Shown: piece by piece, positions 1 through 12,348 of the stretch
How the letters are laid out: each line of letters opens with the position of its first letter
Position numbering within the stretch: the stretch's first letter is position 1
DNA from: Breznakibacter xylanolyticus
GTDB taxonomy: Bacteria; Bacteroidota; Bacteroidia; Bacteroidales; Marinilabiliaceae
DNA length: 64,000 bases
Direction of reading: 5' to 3'
Assembly (NCBI RefSeq): GCF_003254275.1
Contig: NZ_QKZK01000010.1
Location: 1 to 64,000, forward strand
Position numbers and translations under genes: made by a program
Notes under the pieces: model-generated
Database searches by the model: none
Seen by the model: the letters and a program-made list of their open reading frames with translations, nothing else
Told to the model about the DNA's origin: nothing

Positions 1-1
1 T

Positions 2-832
2 GTTTCAAAATCAGAGGCATTGATTGAACCTTCGTTTGAATTAACAGATCAAACCCGCATTGAAGAGGTTGAAGCCGAACCCGAAATGAAAATTCTCATT
101 GTTGAAGATAATGACGACCTTTTGCTGTTTATGCAGAGTGCTTTGTCGCACGACTTCAAAGTTTATACCGCAGTTAACGGCGTTGAGGCTTGGGATCAAA
201 TAGGGCGATATATGCCCGATTTGGTGGTGTCGGATATCATGATGCCCGAGATGGATGGGTTTGAATTGTGTGAAAAAATCAAATCGACCTACGAAACTTC
301 ACATATTCCGGTGGTGTTGCTCACCGCATTATCTGAGAAAACCGAGCAGCTTCGCGGATTAGGTTTGGGCGCCGACGATTATCTGACCAAACCTTTTGAC
401 ATTACTTTGTTGATTGGTCGCATCAAAACCATTATCCTCAATCGGCAATTGGTACGCGACAGGGCGTTGAAGGTGCTCAAGGGCGATACTGTTGAGCCAA
501 TCATGGCCAATGAGTTAAATGATAAGTTTATGAAACGGATGCTCGAGGTGATTAAAGAAAATCTCTCGAACACCCAGTTTACCAAAGAAGAGTTTGCAAC
601 GGCCATGAACGTGAGTTCATCGTTGCTATACAAGAAAGTCAAAACACTCACCAATCTTCCGCCCAGCGAGTTTATTAAGATGGTTCGTCTCGATTCAGCA
701 TTAGAGATGCTGAAAACCCGTCAGTATACCGTGACGGAGGTGAGCGAAATGTGTGGGTTTGCCACTGTGGGGTATTTCAGTACCGTTTTCAAAAAGCATT
801 ATGGTAAATCGCCCACCGATGTCATCGAATAG
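2..832 (+). CDS. Hybrid two-component system regulator (HTCS), C-terminal part (receiver + AraC HTH), 5'-truncated by window edge
   Basis: The reading frame is open to the first base, so only the last 276 residues are visible. A CheY-like receiver domain occupies about residues 28-150: acidic pair in ILIVEDNDD, phospho-acceptor Asp in VVSDIMMPEMDG, conserved Thr in LLTAL and Lys in LTKPF. An AraC-type double helix-turn-helix follows (about 190-275), ending in the usual GYFSTVFKKHYGKSP signature. This order is the C-terminus of HTCS proteins, whose N-terminal periplasmic propeller and kinase lie outside the window. HTCS proteins sense oligosaccharides and activate the adjacent locus, so this is the natural candidate for the eight conserved promoter modules downstream. 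That link is inference. A terminator follows, so it is transcribed separately from the GH43 gene. Confidence 0.93.
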   Translation, partial: VSKSEALIEPSFELTDQTRIEEVEAEPEMKILIVEDNDDLLLFMQSALSHDFKVYTAVNGVEAWDQIGRYMPDLVVSDIMMPEMDGFELCEKIKSTYETSHIPVVLLTALSEKTEQLRGLGLGADDYLTKPFDITLLIGRIKTIILNRQLVRDRALKVLKGDTVEPIMANELNDKFMKRMLEVIKENLSNTQFTKEEFATAMNVSSSLLYKKVKTLTNLPPSEFIKMVRLDSALEMLKTRQYTVTEVSEMCGFATVGYFSTVFKKHYGKSPTDVIE

Positions 833-856
833 CATGACATTGGATTTCTGTCACAG

Positions 857-893
857 AGCCTCCCGGTAAATGCCGTGAGGCTTTTTTCTTTTT
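857..893 (+). terminator. Rho-independent terminator after the HTCS gene
   Basis: The stem AGCCTC/GAGGCT (857-862 with 877-882) has an inner CGG/CCG pairing and is followed by a T-rich run. It lies 25 bases after the regulator stop codon. Confidence 0.75.
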
Positions 894-1143
894 CCATTAC
901 GGTGGTTTTCTGATTCCGGAAGGTGAAGAGGGTGGGGGGAGGGAATAAAAAACCGGTTTTTTTGGGGAAAGATTCTTTAATACCAGATTCATAAGTTTTA
1001 AAATTAGATTTTTCAATAGTAAATATTCGTATCCCCACTCTGATTGTGGAAATTTGTATGGGCATTGGGTGTTGGGTTAAGTTGCATGTTTTGAGTGTGA
1101 TGTGTTGTGTTTGTTGTGCGTTTGTATTGCTTTTTTATTGATG
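894..1143. other. Intergenic stretch with no recognised gene
   Basis: This is AT- and GT-rich DNA between the HTCS terminator and the first operator. No convincing reading frame or RNA was seen. A TGTAT lies 21 bp upstream of the first TGTCT of the next operator and could be a degenerate third half-site. Confidence 0.5.
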
Positions 1144-1208
1144 TGTCTCAAATTGCAATAGGTATGTCTAATATTAAAACTCCGATAGCGGGGTTCATCC
1201 TAATTTTA
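1144..1208 (+). promoter_or_regulatory. Conserved operator-promoter module, copy 1 (upstream of GH43)
   Basis: TGTCT repeats begin at 1144 and 1165 (21-bp spacing). The second is followed by ATATTAAAACTCCGAT, resembling the AAAAGTCGATG end of other copies. A -7-like box TAATTTTA starts at 1201, exactly 36 bp after the second repeat. The start codon of the GH43 gene is 100 bases beyond the box. The geometry is the same in all eight copies in this window. Confidence 0.85.
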
Positions 1209-1307
1209 TCCAACGTGTGAGATGAGGTTTAAAATACTATTACTCATTTTATATGGAGTCAAATCACATGAACAATGGATATCGTTTAAAATAATAAATA
1301 GGATGCA

Positions 1308-3059
1308 ATGAAGAATTTTCAATTTCCATTCCTTACCAAAGGACAGATGTTGCTGTTTGGGGCAGCAATGACCCTTTTTGCGGGAGTCGATGCGCAAAGC
1401 AATGCCAAAAAGGGAAAACCAGGAACCAATGTTCCGGTATTTTCGAAGGTCGAATATAAGGGAGATGACCAGGTGTATAAAGATTTTCCTTTAAAGGCCG
1501 ATGAATTTTATAACCCGATACTGCAAGGGTGTTATCCCGATCCGGCGATTACCCGTAAAGGTGATGATTACTATCTGGTGTGTTCTACATTTGCCATTTT
1601 TCCGGGTGTACCCATTTTTCATTCAAAAGATTTGGTCAACTGGACACAAATTGGTCATGTGCTCGATCGTCCTTCACAGTTAAAAGTTCACGACACAGGC
1701 ATTAGTGCAGGGGTATATGCACCGGCCATTAAGTACAATCGCAATAACGATACCTTCTACATGATCACCACCCAGTTTGCCGGCGGATTTGGCAATATTG
1801 TGGTGAAAACGCAAGACCCCCTCAAAGGCTGGAGTGATCCGTATAAACTGAAATTTGAAGGCATTGACCCGTCGATGTTCTTTGATGAGGATGGGAAAGC
1901 CTACGTGGTTCATAATGATGCACCGGATAAGGGCACGGAGTTGTATAACGGACATCGTGTCATAAAAATTTGGGAATATGATTTGGCCAACGACCAGGTG
2001 ATTGCAGGAACCGATCAAATTATTGTGAATGGAGGAACCGATATCAATAAGAAACCCATTTGGATTGAAGCACCTCATATTTATAAAAAGAACGGCCGAT
2101 ATTATTTAATGTGTGCTGAAGGAGGAACCGGTGGATGGCACAGTGAGGTGATTTTTGTGAGCGACAGTCCCAAAGGACCTTATGTTCCGGCACCTAACAA
2201 TCCTATTTTGTCGCAGCGATATTTAAACAATCATAGAGCCAATAAAGTCGATTGGGCAGGGCATGCCGATTTGGTAGAAGGACCTGACGGGAAGTATTAC
2301 GGTGTGTTCCTGGCCATTCGCCCCAACAATAATAATCAAGTCAACATTGGCCGCGAGACGTTTATTTTGCCGGTTGACTGGTCGGGTGAATTTCCTGTGT
2401 TTGAAAACGGGTTAATTCCGATGGAGCCTAAGTTAAAGATGCCTAAAGGAGTGGTTAATAAAACCGGTCAGGATGGTTTCTTCCCCAACGGCAATTTCAC
2501 TTTTACGGATAATTTTAACAATCCCAAACTCGATTATCGTTGGGTTGGCTTGCGTGGTCCTCGCGAAGCGTTTGTGTCGGTGGTGAAAAACGGACTTCAA
2601 ATTTCCCCTTTTGCAGTGAATATTAAAGAAGTGAAGCCGACTTCCACGCTTTTCTATCGCCAGCAACACAGTAATTTTTCGTTTACGACTGCAATGAGTT
2701 ATCAGCCTTCTTCTGAAAATGATTTGGCCGGATTGGTTTGTTTGCAAAGCGAGAAATTCAACTACGTATTTGGCTTGACTAAAAAGGGCAAAGACACTTA
2801 TGTGGTGTTGCAACGCACCGAAAAAGGCACCTCAAAGATTATCGCCTCTGCTCAAGTGGCCGTGAAAGGGGCTGTGAGTTTGCAGGTAAAAGCAGAGGGA
2901 GACAAATATCAGTTTGCATATTCACTCGATGGTGACAATTATTTAAATGTGGGTGGAATTGTATCGGGTGACATACTTTCGACCAACGTTGCCGGTGGGT
3001 TTACAGGTAGCATGATTGGATTGTATGCCACTTCTGTGAACGACGCCAAACCTGAATAA
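1308..3059 (+). CDS. Secreted GH43 beta-xylosidase / alpha-L-arabinofuranosidase
   Basis: This 583-residue protein has a signal peptide (residues 1-30, ending VDAQ). A five-bladed GH43 propeller follows, with the three expected acids: base Asp78 in YPDPAITRKG, pKa-modulating Asp187 in FEGIDPSMFF, and acid Glu254 in IWIEAPHIY. The C-terminal part (about 395-580) is a concanavalin-like beta-sandwich of the type often attached to GH43 xylosidases. The enzyme should release xylose or arabinose from xylo-oligosaccharides in the periplasm or at the cell surface; the exact specificity cannot be read from sequence. It is a single-gene unit with its own operator-promoter upstream and a strong terminator downstream. 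Confidence 0.9.
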   Translation: MKNFQFPFLTKGQMLLFGAAMTLFAGVDAQSNAKKGKPGTNVPVFSKVEYKGDDQVYKDFPLKADEFYNPILQGCYPDPAITRKGDDYYLVCSTFAIFPGVPIFHSKDLVNWTQIGHVLDRPSQLKVHDTGISAGVYAPAIKYNRNNDTFYMITTQFAGGFGNIVVKTQDPLKGWSDPYKLKFEGIDPSMFFDEDGKAYVVHNDAPDKGTELYNGHRVIKIWEYDLANDQVIAGTDQIIVNGGTDINKKPIWIEAPHIYKKNGRYYLMCAEGGTGGWHSEVIFVSDSPKGPYVPAPNNPILSQRYLNNHRANKVDWAGHADLVEGPDGKYYGVFLAIRPNNNNQVNIGRETFILPVDWSGEFPVFENGLIPMEPKLKMPKGVVNKTGQDGFFPNGNFTFTDNFNNPKLDYRWVGLRGPREAFVSVVKNGLQISPFAVNIKEVKPTSTLFYRQQHSNFSFTTAMSYQPSSENDLAGLVCLQSEKFNYVFGLTKKGKDTYVVLQRTEKGTSKIIASAQVAVKGAVSLQVKAEGDKYQFAYSLDGDNYLNVGGIVSGDILSTNVAGGFTGSMIGLYATSVNDAKPE

Positions 3060-3115
3060 TCTTTTTTTCTGTGTCGGAGGTGAGATGTCGACATTTATAT
3101 TGCTGATTTGAGTGA

Positions 3116-3150
3116 AGGCTGTTCTACAATGGTAGAACAGCCTTTTTTTT
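3116..3150 (+). terminator. Rho-independent terminator after the first GH43
   Basis: A perfect 12-bp stem, AGGCTGTTCTAC (3116-3127) with GTAGAACAGCCT (3132-3143), encloses a 4-base loop and is followed by eight T residues. Confidence 0.92.
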
Positions 3151-3266
3151 CGTGGGTTGTCGGAATAAAAAATGAAGACTGCGGAGGTTCAATTTCTTCT
3201 GAATTGCTCTTTTTCGCTTGTAAACTGCATTTTGTTTTTCGTTTTTTTTAACTGAAACTGCCTGAA

Positions 3267-3352
3267 AGTCTAAAAATAGAAATGAAATGTCTAAAAACGT
3301 AAATGAAATGTCTAAAAACGTAAATGAAAAATGTGCGTTGCACTTAGTTTTG
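3267..3352 (+). promoter_or_regulatory. Conserved operator-promoter module, copy 2, with three tandem 21-bp repeats
   Basis: Three repeats begin at 3267 (AGTCT), 3288 and 3309 (both TGTCT), each 21 bp apart. The second and third are near identical (TGTCTAAAAACGTAAATGAA). The -7-like box TAGTTTTG starts at 3345, 36 bp after the last repeat, and is the closest of the set to the classical TAnnTTTG. It drives the small secreted protein gene at 3409. Confidence 0.87.
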
Positions 3353-3408
3353 TCGTGTTCACGTACGGAACGAAATCAAATTAGTTTAAACATTAAAAAA
3401 AAGAAATC

Positions 3409-4074
3409 ATGAAAAAAAGTTTACTATTAGTTGCAGTGTTGTTTTCTACTGTGATTGTATCGGCAAAAACATCTGTGAGTTTGGTTAGCCTTCAACGGGC
3501 TGATGGAATTGTTTATCGTTTTGATAGTAATAACAAGGATTTGCCGGCTACTTTAACTGTAAATGGAGGTTATACTTTAGTGATTGGTGCTAATAGTGGT
3601 TTTTCAGAAACTGACTATTATGATTTAACTGCTTATGATGGGATTGAAACAAAAATGACTTTTGCTGCCTCTGAAATTGGTAAAACAATGGCATTGCGTT
3701 TTGTGATGCTGGATCCAGCTACCTCAACAGCAGCTGAAGTGGTTAAAACCATTACCATTGCTTCAACTTCAGAAACAGTATATTTTGATTTTGCCAATGA
3801 TGGTGCAAAGTCACATAAATTATGGGCTGTTAAAATTCCATGGTCTAGTGCCGCCTTTGAAGTGACGTTTGAATCAATGGATGTAATTTCGAATTCAGGA
3901 GCCAATTCAGTTGTTGATTTGATTAATTCAGAAGATCCCAATCGTTTGGTAGACGTATATTCCATCACCGGAAGCATCGTACGTCAAGCCGTTGAGTTTT
4001 CACGTGCCACCGAAGGTTTAGGAAATGGTTTGTATGTCATCGATGGCAAAAAAGTTTGTGTGAAGAATAATTAA
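3409..4074 (+). CDS. Small secreted protein with T9SS-like C-terminal tail, function unknown
   Basis: This 221-residue protein has a clear signal peptide (MKKSLLLVAVLFSTVIVSAK). The middle (about 25-165) is beta-rich and looks like a compact jelly-roll or carbohydrate-binding fold, but I recognise no family. The last 45 residues, with VDVYSITGSIVRQ and GNGLYVIDGKKVCVKN, resemble the short sorting-type tails found on secreted Bacteroidota proteins. It is a monocistronic unit between a triple operator and a strong terminator, so it is probably among the induced proteins of the locus. A glycan-binding role is a guess. Base composition is more AT-rich than the flanking enzyme genes. Confidence 0.75.
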   Translation: MKKSLLLVAVLFSTVIVSAKTSVSLVSLQRADGIVYRFDSNNKDLPATLTVNGGYTLVIGANSGFSETDYYDLTAYDGIETKMTFAASEIGKTMALRFVMLDPATSTAAEVVKTITIASTSETVYFDFANDGAKSHKLWAVKIPWSSAAFEVTFESMDVISNSGANSVVDLINSEDPNRLVDVYSITGSIVRQAVEFSRATEGLGNGLYVIDGKKVCVKNN

Positions 4075-4098
4075 TACGGCTTTATTGCTTTATAAATT

Positions 4099-4131
4099 AA
4101 CCCAAGGGATGTCTAATCCCTTGGGTTTTTT
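4099..4131 (+). terminator. Rho-independent terminator
   Basis: A perfect 12-bp stem, AACCCAAGGGAT (4099-4110) with ATCCCTTGGGTT (4116-4127), has a 5-base loop and runs into a T tract. It ends the small secreted protein unit. Confidence 0.95.
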
Positions 4132-5039
4132 CATGTTCATTTATTCCATCTGGTGTACATGAAGAATGATCTTTGAATTCTTTTTTAGTAACATGGTGAA
4201 TAAGATGCTATGTAGATGGAGGGGGAGTGTTGTTTGCCGATAAGTTCGTTATTGTAGGGTGTGAATTATTTTAAATAGATGATTGTCGTGTAACCGATAA
4301 TCGATTATTTGTGTTATGAATGGTTAAACATGTTTCCACATGTCTGTCATCGTTCATCGAAGTGTATGTAACAAACATTGACAGCTGCAATATCGTATTC
4401 CGAAAGCACTGATGTTTTTGAATGCAAGGCAATGATATGTGTTCGAATGTAATGAATGATGCATTGACAGTGTCAACATCGTGTTCCGAAATCTCATCAA
4501 TGTATTTCAGCAGGGTAATGATGCAACGCCGAACTTCGTGAAAGATGTTCTGTAGGTTAAATATTGTCGTCCTGATGTTCTGAAAGATGCTTCTGAAGCG
4601 CTGAATGATGGTGTTAGAGGGGGGCGATCATTCTTCTAATGTGTGAAATAAATGTTCTGGAGGTTCGTTAATGACCTCCTTAGCCACAATTAAAATCTTC
4701 TACGCATTGATGGATGGATGAGCCAATGCTTTTATTGATGTCAAATTATAATAGGAATAGCTTCCAGATGTGTTGATTGATCGCTTGCACACGATGTTAC
4801 TGTGTTGAATGGAAAATGTGTCTTCTTTTGTATGGTCTTGATGCCTTTGCATGGTTGAGATATGATGGGCTGATGCAGGGAAATGGCAATTTTACTGTTA
4901 TTGATTTGGATTGAAATTGATGCTCTTTGGTTATTTTTTACTCTTTTTAATGAATGAAGGATGGGTTCTTTTGTAAGTTGCATTGATAGAGTGTTTTGTG
5001 TTTTTGTTGATTGTCATTTTTTAATATGGGTTAACGAAT
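4132..5039. other. Gene-free region of about 0.9 kb
   Basis: I find no credible coding frame on either strand. Two imperfect direct repeats of about 30 bp, each beginning CATTGACAG and ending TTCCGAAA, start at 4376 and 4462 (86 bp apart). A hairpin GGAGGT/ACCTCC lies at 4659-4679 without a T-run. The stretch may be a decayed gene or a long regulatory spacer. Confidence 0.5.
4376..4491. repeat. Pair of imperfect 30-bp direct repeats
   Basis: The copies at 4376-4405 and 4462-4491 share CATTGACAG, ATCGT and TTCCGAAA blocks (about 25 of 30 positions). They lie inside the gene-free region, with no association to a start codon. Confidence 0.55.
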
Positions 5040-5104
5040 TGTCTGAAATTATAAGTTGAATGTCTGAATTTAAAAGTCGTTCTGAGTGATTCACATTAAT
5101 TTTA
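5040..5104 (+). promoter_or_regulatory. Conserved operator-promoter module, copy 3 (upstream of the double CE1 esterase)
   Basis: TGTCTGA repeats begin at 5040 and 5061, the second continuing into TTTAAAAGTCG. The -7-like box TAATTTTA starts at 5097, 36 bp after the second repeat. The flank TTCA-N3-TAATTTTAT-Y-CAA matches copy 1. The esterase start codon lies 69 bases past the box. Confidence 0.87.
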
Positions 5105-5161
5105 TTCAAATTATTTGATATACCTGGGTGTATCGGGTTATCGTTGGGAACGAAATTTTAA

Positions 5162-7090
<1,929 letters not shown>

Positions 7091-7100
7091 TGATGTGATT

Positions 7101-7298
7101 ATGTCTCTTGTTATAGATGTGATCTCAGCCACATCGTTGCCGGTGTTGATTGATGGCGCTCAGGTTACTAAGGTTGAACAATATATGCGGGATGCAATAG
7201 ATACGGAAGATTCTGTATATGATTTGATGGGACGACGTGTTTATCATCCTCAGAAAGGGGTTGTATATATTAAAGATGGTCAACGGATAATCTTTTAA
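7101..7298 (+). pseudogene. Orphan C-terminal tail (detached T9SS-like/sorting-type tail)
   Basis: This 65-codon frame starts at an ATG 10 bases after the double esterase stop codon, in a different reading frame. Its last residues, VYDLMGRRVYHPQKG and YIKDGQRIIF, match the short tails that end many secreted Bacteroidota proteins and resemble the tail of the 3.4-kb protein. It has no signal peptide and no body domain, so it is more likely a detached remnant of a neighbouring secreted protein than a working gene. The esterase itself ends like its paralogs, so a simple recent frameshift in the esterase is not obvious. Confidence 0.5.
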
Positions 7299-8461
<1,163 letters not shown>

Positions 8462-8500
8462 TCTTTTGTTAGGCAGAATGGCAGTGTAGCTAAGTATGAG

Positions 8501-8640
8501 CGTGCATGAGTTCATGAATGCAAAAGTGCAAAAGTGCAAAAGTACAAGTGTGAATGAGTTCAGAAGTGCAAGCATACAAAGGTGCAAGAGTGCATGAGAT
8601 CAAAAGTTCAGAAGTGAAAAAGTACAAGAGTGCATGAGTG
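8501..8640. repeat. AGTGCAAA/AGTGCATGAG word array
   Basis: About 14 imperfect copies of 9-10 bp words (AAGTGCAAA, AAGTACAAG, AGTGCATGAG, AAGTTCA) lie head-to-tail between the CE6-like esterase and the carboxylesterase. A shorter array of the same words lies at 33505-33577. It has no coding potential. Confidence 0.75.
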
Positions 8641-8716
8641 ATGTTATGGTAATAAACTAAATACGAAGCAAACCTAAAGTGATCCTTTGGGGATTCGGTG
8701 AATTAACTATAAACAG

Positions 8717-10285
8717 ATGAAATTAAATTTGTTATTATTGATTGTTGGGGTATGTGCTGTATCCTTTTCGTGTTCGTCGCTTGAGCCGGGACAAGTCAGG
8801 GTTGACGGAGGTGTCATTCAGGGGGTTGTGACCGATGATTTGACCATCTATAAAGGAATTCCTTTTGCAGCCCCCCCTGTTGGTGACTTGCGATGGAAAG
8901 CACCCCAACCCCTCAAGGCCTGGGAAGGGGTAAAGCAAACCATTGATTTTGCACCCGCTTCCATGCAGGGAGGTCAGCCGGCATCGGGAAGGAGTGAAGA
9001 TTGTCTGTATCTGAATGTATGGACGCCGGCGAAATCGGCCAAAGAGAAATTACCCGTCATGGTTTGGATTTATGGTGGGGGGTTTAGTTTTGGATCGACC
9101 TCTGATCCTGTTCATAATGGAGAGCATTTGGCACGTAAAGGTGTGGTATTGGTCAGCATTGCTTATCGTGTGGGGCAACTTGGTTTCTTGGCGCACCCCG
9201 AATTGAGTGCTGAAAGTGCTGAGGGTATTTCAGGTAACTACGGTTTGCTAGACCAAATTGCCGCATTGAAGTGGGTGCGCAACAATATCGCTGCTTTTGG
9301 TGGTGATCCCAATCGCGTAACCATTTTTGGTGAATCGGCCGGAGCTATTTCGGTGAGCATGTTGTGTGCATCGCCATTGGCAAAAGGGTTATTTCATGGA
9401 GCGATTTCGCAAAGTGGGGGGTCGTTTGGGCCAACGCGATCAACGACCTATCCGGGTGAGAACATGAAAACTTTGAAGCAAGCCGAGGATGATGGTGTGG
9501 CTTATCTGAAAGGTTTTGGACTCACCTCTATTGCTGATTTGCGGAAGGTGGAGGCCGAAAAACTCATTCCACAAGGCTGGACCATGCCGGGAGGGTGGCC
9601 CATTGTGGATGGGGTGGTGATTCCAGACGATCAACATTTGTTATATCAGGCCGGTCGTTATAATGATGTGCCGGTGCTGTTTGGTTACAATTCTGATGAA
9701 GGGTTGAGTTTTCCTGCCGGTCGTACACCATCTGAATATATTGAAAATGTAAAGAAACGATTTGGGCCTTATGCCGATTCACTTCTTCTTGCTTATCCCG
9801 TTGGCGAAAAGGAAGTAGGACGCACGGCGCGTAATTTGATGCGTGATGCAGCTTTTGGATGGCACACCTGGAGTTGGGCACGTCTTCAATCACAAACCGG
9901 AACGTCAAAAGTATATTATTACTATTTCGATCAACATCCGCAGTATCCCGATAATTCATCACAAAGCGATCATGGAACGCCTCACGGGGTGGATGTGCCT
10001 TATGTCTTTAAACATATAAGCGATGATCAACCTTTTATGAGCAGCAAAACAGATGTTCAAATTTCTGATATCATGGCCAATTATTGGACCAATTTTGCCA
10101 AAACGGGTGATCCCAATGGCAGCGGTTTAACATCATGGCCTACATTTACCGAAAACAATTCCAATGTCATGTATTTGGGGCCAGGTGCTTCCGTTGGACC
10201 TGTGCCCGATGAGACTTCGTTAAAGGTGTTGGATGGTTATTTCGAGTGGCGTCGTTCGCCCGAAGGGATCATGTGGGCAAAATAG
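8717..10285 (+). CDS. Type B carboxylesterase lipoprotein
   Basis: This 522-residue alpha/beta hydrolase of the carboxylesterase/para-nitrobenzyl esterase family has an N-terminal lipoprotein signal, with Cys19 in VSFSC. Family marks are [24 protein letters not shown] (the Cys region), the oxyanion GGGF, and nucleophile Ser207 in FGESAGA. The triad is completed by Glu in NSDEGLSF and His in [10 protein letters not shown]. It probably hydrolyses acyl esters, perhaps ferulate or aromatic esters freed from arabinoxylan, at the outer membrane. The substrate is inferred from neighbours only. It follows the AGTGCAAA array and lacks a recognisable operator of its own. Confidence 0.88.
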   Translation: MKLNLLLLIVGVCAVSFSCSSLEPGQVRVDGGVIQGVVTDDLTIYKGIPFAAPPVGDLRWKAPQPLKAWEGVKQTIDFAPASMQGGQPASGRSEDCLYLNVWTPAKSAKEKLPVMVWIYGGGFSFGSTSDPVHNGEHLARKGVVLVSIAYRVGQLGFLAHPELSAESAEGISGNYGLLDQIAALKWVRNNIAAFGGDPNRVTIFGESAGAISVSMLCASPLAKGLFHGAISQSGGSFGPTRSTTYPGENMKTLKQAEDDGVAYLKGFGLTSIADLRKVEAEKLIPQGWTMPGGWPIVDGVVIPDDQHLLYQAGRYNDVPVLFGYNSDEGLSFPAGRTPSEYIENVKKRFGPYADSLLLAYPVGEKEVGRTARNLMRDAAFGWHTWSWARLQSQTGTSKVYYYYFDQHPQYPDNSSQSDHGTPHGVDVPYVFKHISDDQPFMSSKTDVQISDIMANYWTNFAKTGDPNGSGLTSWPTFTENNSNVMYLGPGASVGPVPDETSLKVLDGYFEWRRSPEGIMWAK

Positions 10286-10489
10286 TATATTTCTGGCCAT
10301 CGGGGTGTTTTGTGAATAAGTAAGTGTTAATAGTATGGACAGATGGTGATTTTGTGGAATTTTATCATTGTCTGATTTAGCCCTGATGGTCAGGAATTTT
10401 TTTGAGTGCATTTATTGTAGCAGTGCGATGGTTTTCTGTTTGAGGATGAAAAATTGGTTGTCAGTCGATAAAACGTTTTGTTCGAGTAT

Positions 10490-11752
10490 ATGAAAAAATG
10501 TATCGTTGTTTGCTTTGTTCTTATGGGATGTGTTATTGTGCAATCTCAAATTCAATCAAATAAGATGAAACCATCAAATGGTGCCTTTCATACCCATGAA
10601 TACCCCAATTTGTTTTTAGAAGCCGGCTACGCTCAGTCCGAGATTGATCAGAAAGTCGATAAAGCATATCATGATTTGTTTGAGGGACCCAATCGCATCT
10701 ACTTTGAAGTTGGAGATTCAATGGGATATGTCTCGGACTTGAAAAATCACGATGCCCGCACTGAAGGGATGTCGTATGGCATGATGGTGGCTGTGCAGTT
10801 AAATAAAAAAGAGGTGTTCGATCGCATCTGGCGTTGGTCAAAAGCTTATATGCAGCATCAACAAGGGCCGCGTGAGGGGTATTTTGCCTGGAGCATCCAT
10901 CCCCAAACCTTAAAGAAAAATGCCGAAGGCTCAGCTTCGGATGGCGAACTATATTATGTGACGGCATTGTTGTTTGCATCTAATCGCTGGGGCAACGATA
11001 CGGGCATCAATTATTATGGCGAGGCACGACGCATTTTGGATGCCATGTGGAAAAAGGACGGAACTGGTAGTGTTTATCATTTATTCAATATCGAGCATAA
11101 ACAAATATCGTTTGTGCCCGAAGGGAGAGGTTATTTGTGGACTGACCCGTCGTATCACTTGCCTGCCTTTTTAGAAATATGGGCTGAATACGCCAAAGAT
11201 GGTCATGAACAGTTTTATCGCGATTGTGCCGATACCTCACGTGTTTTTCTGCATCGTGCCTGTCATCCGGTGACCGGACTGAATGCCGATTATACCGAGT
11301 TTAGCGGCAAGCCGTTTTCAGCGCCATGGATGCCGGCTGCATTTCGTTACGATTCGTGGCGCGTTCCCATGAATGTGGCCATGGATTTTGTGTGGTATCA
11401 TAAAGATGTGCAGTGGCAGACCGATTATGCCCGTCGCTTTCAGGCGTTCCTGCGTTCTCAGGGCATTGATACTTTTGTGGATCAATATAATTTGGATGGG
11501 TCAACGCCTGATTTTATTCTTCAGGCCGGCGAGTTTAAGAAGTTAAGGCATTCGTTGGGCTTGATATCTACTGCGGCTTGTGCTTCCTTGATGTTACGTG
11601 ATGCGCAAAGCATGGCGTTTGTGCATAAGGTTTGGAATGCCAAACTTGAACCTTATGAAGACGTTTATTTTGATCCCTATTATGATGGTTTGCTGTATCT
11701 CTTTAGTTTGATGCATTTGAGTGGGAAATATCAGGTGATTAATGCTGATTGA
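10490..11752 (+). CDS. GH8 reducing-end xylose-releasing exo-oligoxylanase (Rex-like)
   Basis: This protein of 420 residues starts at the ATG preceding KKCIVVCFVLMG, which gives a proper signal peptide; an upstream TTG in frame is less likely. The (alpha/alpha)6 GH8 fold is indicated by RTEGMSYGMM (general acid Glu), ASDGELYY, TDPSYHLPAF, and YDSWRVPMN with the candidate catalytic Asp. This motif set fits the Rex branch, which removes xylose from the reducing end of xylo-oligosaccharides, rather than endo-acting cellulases. It would work with GH3 and GH43 on oligosaccharides in the periplasm. The preceding region has one isolated TGTCTGA half-site but no full operator. Confidence 0.88.
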   Translation: MKKCIVVCFVLMGCVIVQSQIQSNKMKPSNGAFHTHEYPNLFLEAGYAQSEIDQKVDKAYHDLFEGPNRIYFEVGDSMGYVSDLKNHDARTEGMSYGMMVAVQLNKKEVFDRIWRWSKAYMQHQQGPREGYFAWSIHPQTLKKNAEGSASDGELYYVTALLFASNRWGNDTGINYYGEARRILDAMWKKDGTGSVYHLFNIEHKQISFVPEGRGYLWTDPSYHLPAFLEIWAEYAKDGHEQFYRDCADTSRVFLHRACHPVTGLNADYTEFSGKPFSAPWMPAAFRYDSWRVPMNVAMDFVWYHKDVQWQTDYARRFQAFLRSQGIDTFVDQYNLDGSTPDFILQAGEFKKLRHSLGLISTAACASLMLRDAQSMAFVHKVWNAKLEPYEDVYFDPYYDGLLYLFSLMHLSGKYQVINAD

Positions 11753-11865
11753 GTTTGAGTAATGTACTCATATTTCAATGGGGTCGTTTTAGGGAAAATT
11801 CAGTTTTTGTGTTTGTCGATTGATCTGTGAAATCATGCCAAAGCAATGAATGATAACTTGCTTAT

Positions 11866-12041
11866 CAATGTCGTTTAGTTCGTGACAAGCGAATAAAAGA
11901 CAAGAAGAAATTTAGACAGCAGACAGATAGATTAGACTGTGAAGACGACAGATCTAAATATCTTTCCTTATCTCATCATCTGTCTCACAATCTTGCGTCT
12001 TCTTCTCTTAACTTAAAAACATTGACTTGCATATTGTGATA
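11866..12041 (+). repeat. MITE-like intergenic repeat, copy 1
   Basis: This element of about 175 bp begins CAATGTCGTTTAGTT and ends with AACTTAAAAACATTG, a decayed inverted copy of the start. The interior has GACAAGAAG, AGACAGATAGATTAGACTG, GATCTAAATATCT and CTCATCATCTGTCTC blocks, shared in order with the copy at 21.66 kb. It has no coding capacity. It sits upstream of the TlpA relic and GH3 operator. Confidence 0.75.
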
Positions 12042-12348
12042 GAATTTGAGTGATTGGGTTATATTAAATGAAGACAGGAGGGGGGATGTGACAATCTTCC
12101 CTCCGTTTTTTAATACACGTATTATAAGGTATGGCAATCAATGTGCGAATTCTTTCGCTGATGAAGTTGAAAAATTGGAAATGAGCAATCGGCTGACTGT
12201 TTGTATGGTGATGCGGGATTGTATCGATGCAAATTGAATGGAGTAATGCTTCTTTGCCAACCTTATGGTACATTTATCATTGATGGTCATTTATTTGGCT
12301 TTATTTCTCCCCTTTTTTGATGGGTTATTGATCTTGATGATTCAAAAA
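12042..12348. other. Intergenic stretch without recognised gene
   Basis: Short open frames here have no start context or family resemblance. No hairpin-plus-T-run terminator was found. Confidence 0.4.

Noticed and set aside
8501-8640. CRISPR-like periodic repeats.
   Set aside because: The repeats are 9-10 bp words without unique spacers of constant length, so this is a word array rather than a CRISPR.
10369-10380. Isolated TGTCTGATTTAG upstream of GH8.
   Set aside because: There is no partner half-site at 21 bp on either side and no -7 box at the fixed distance.
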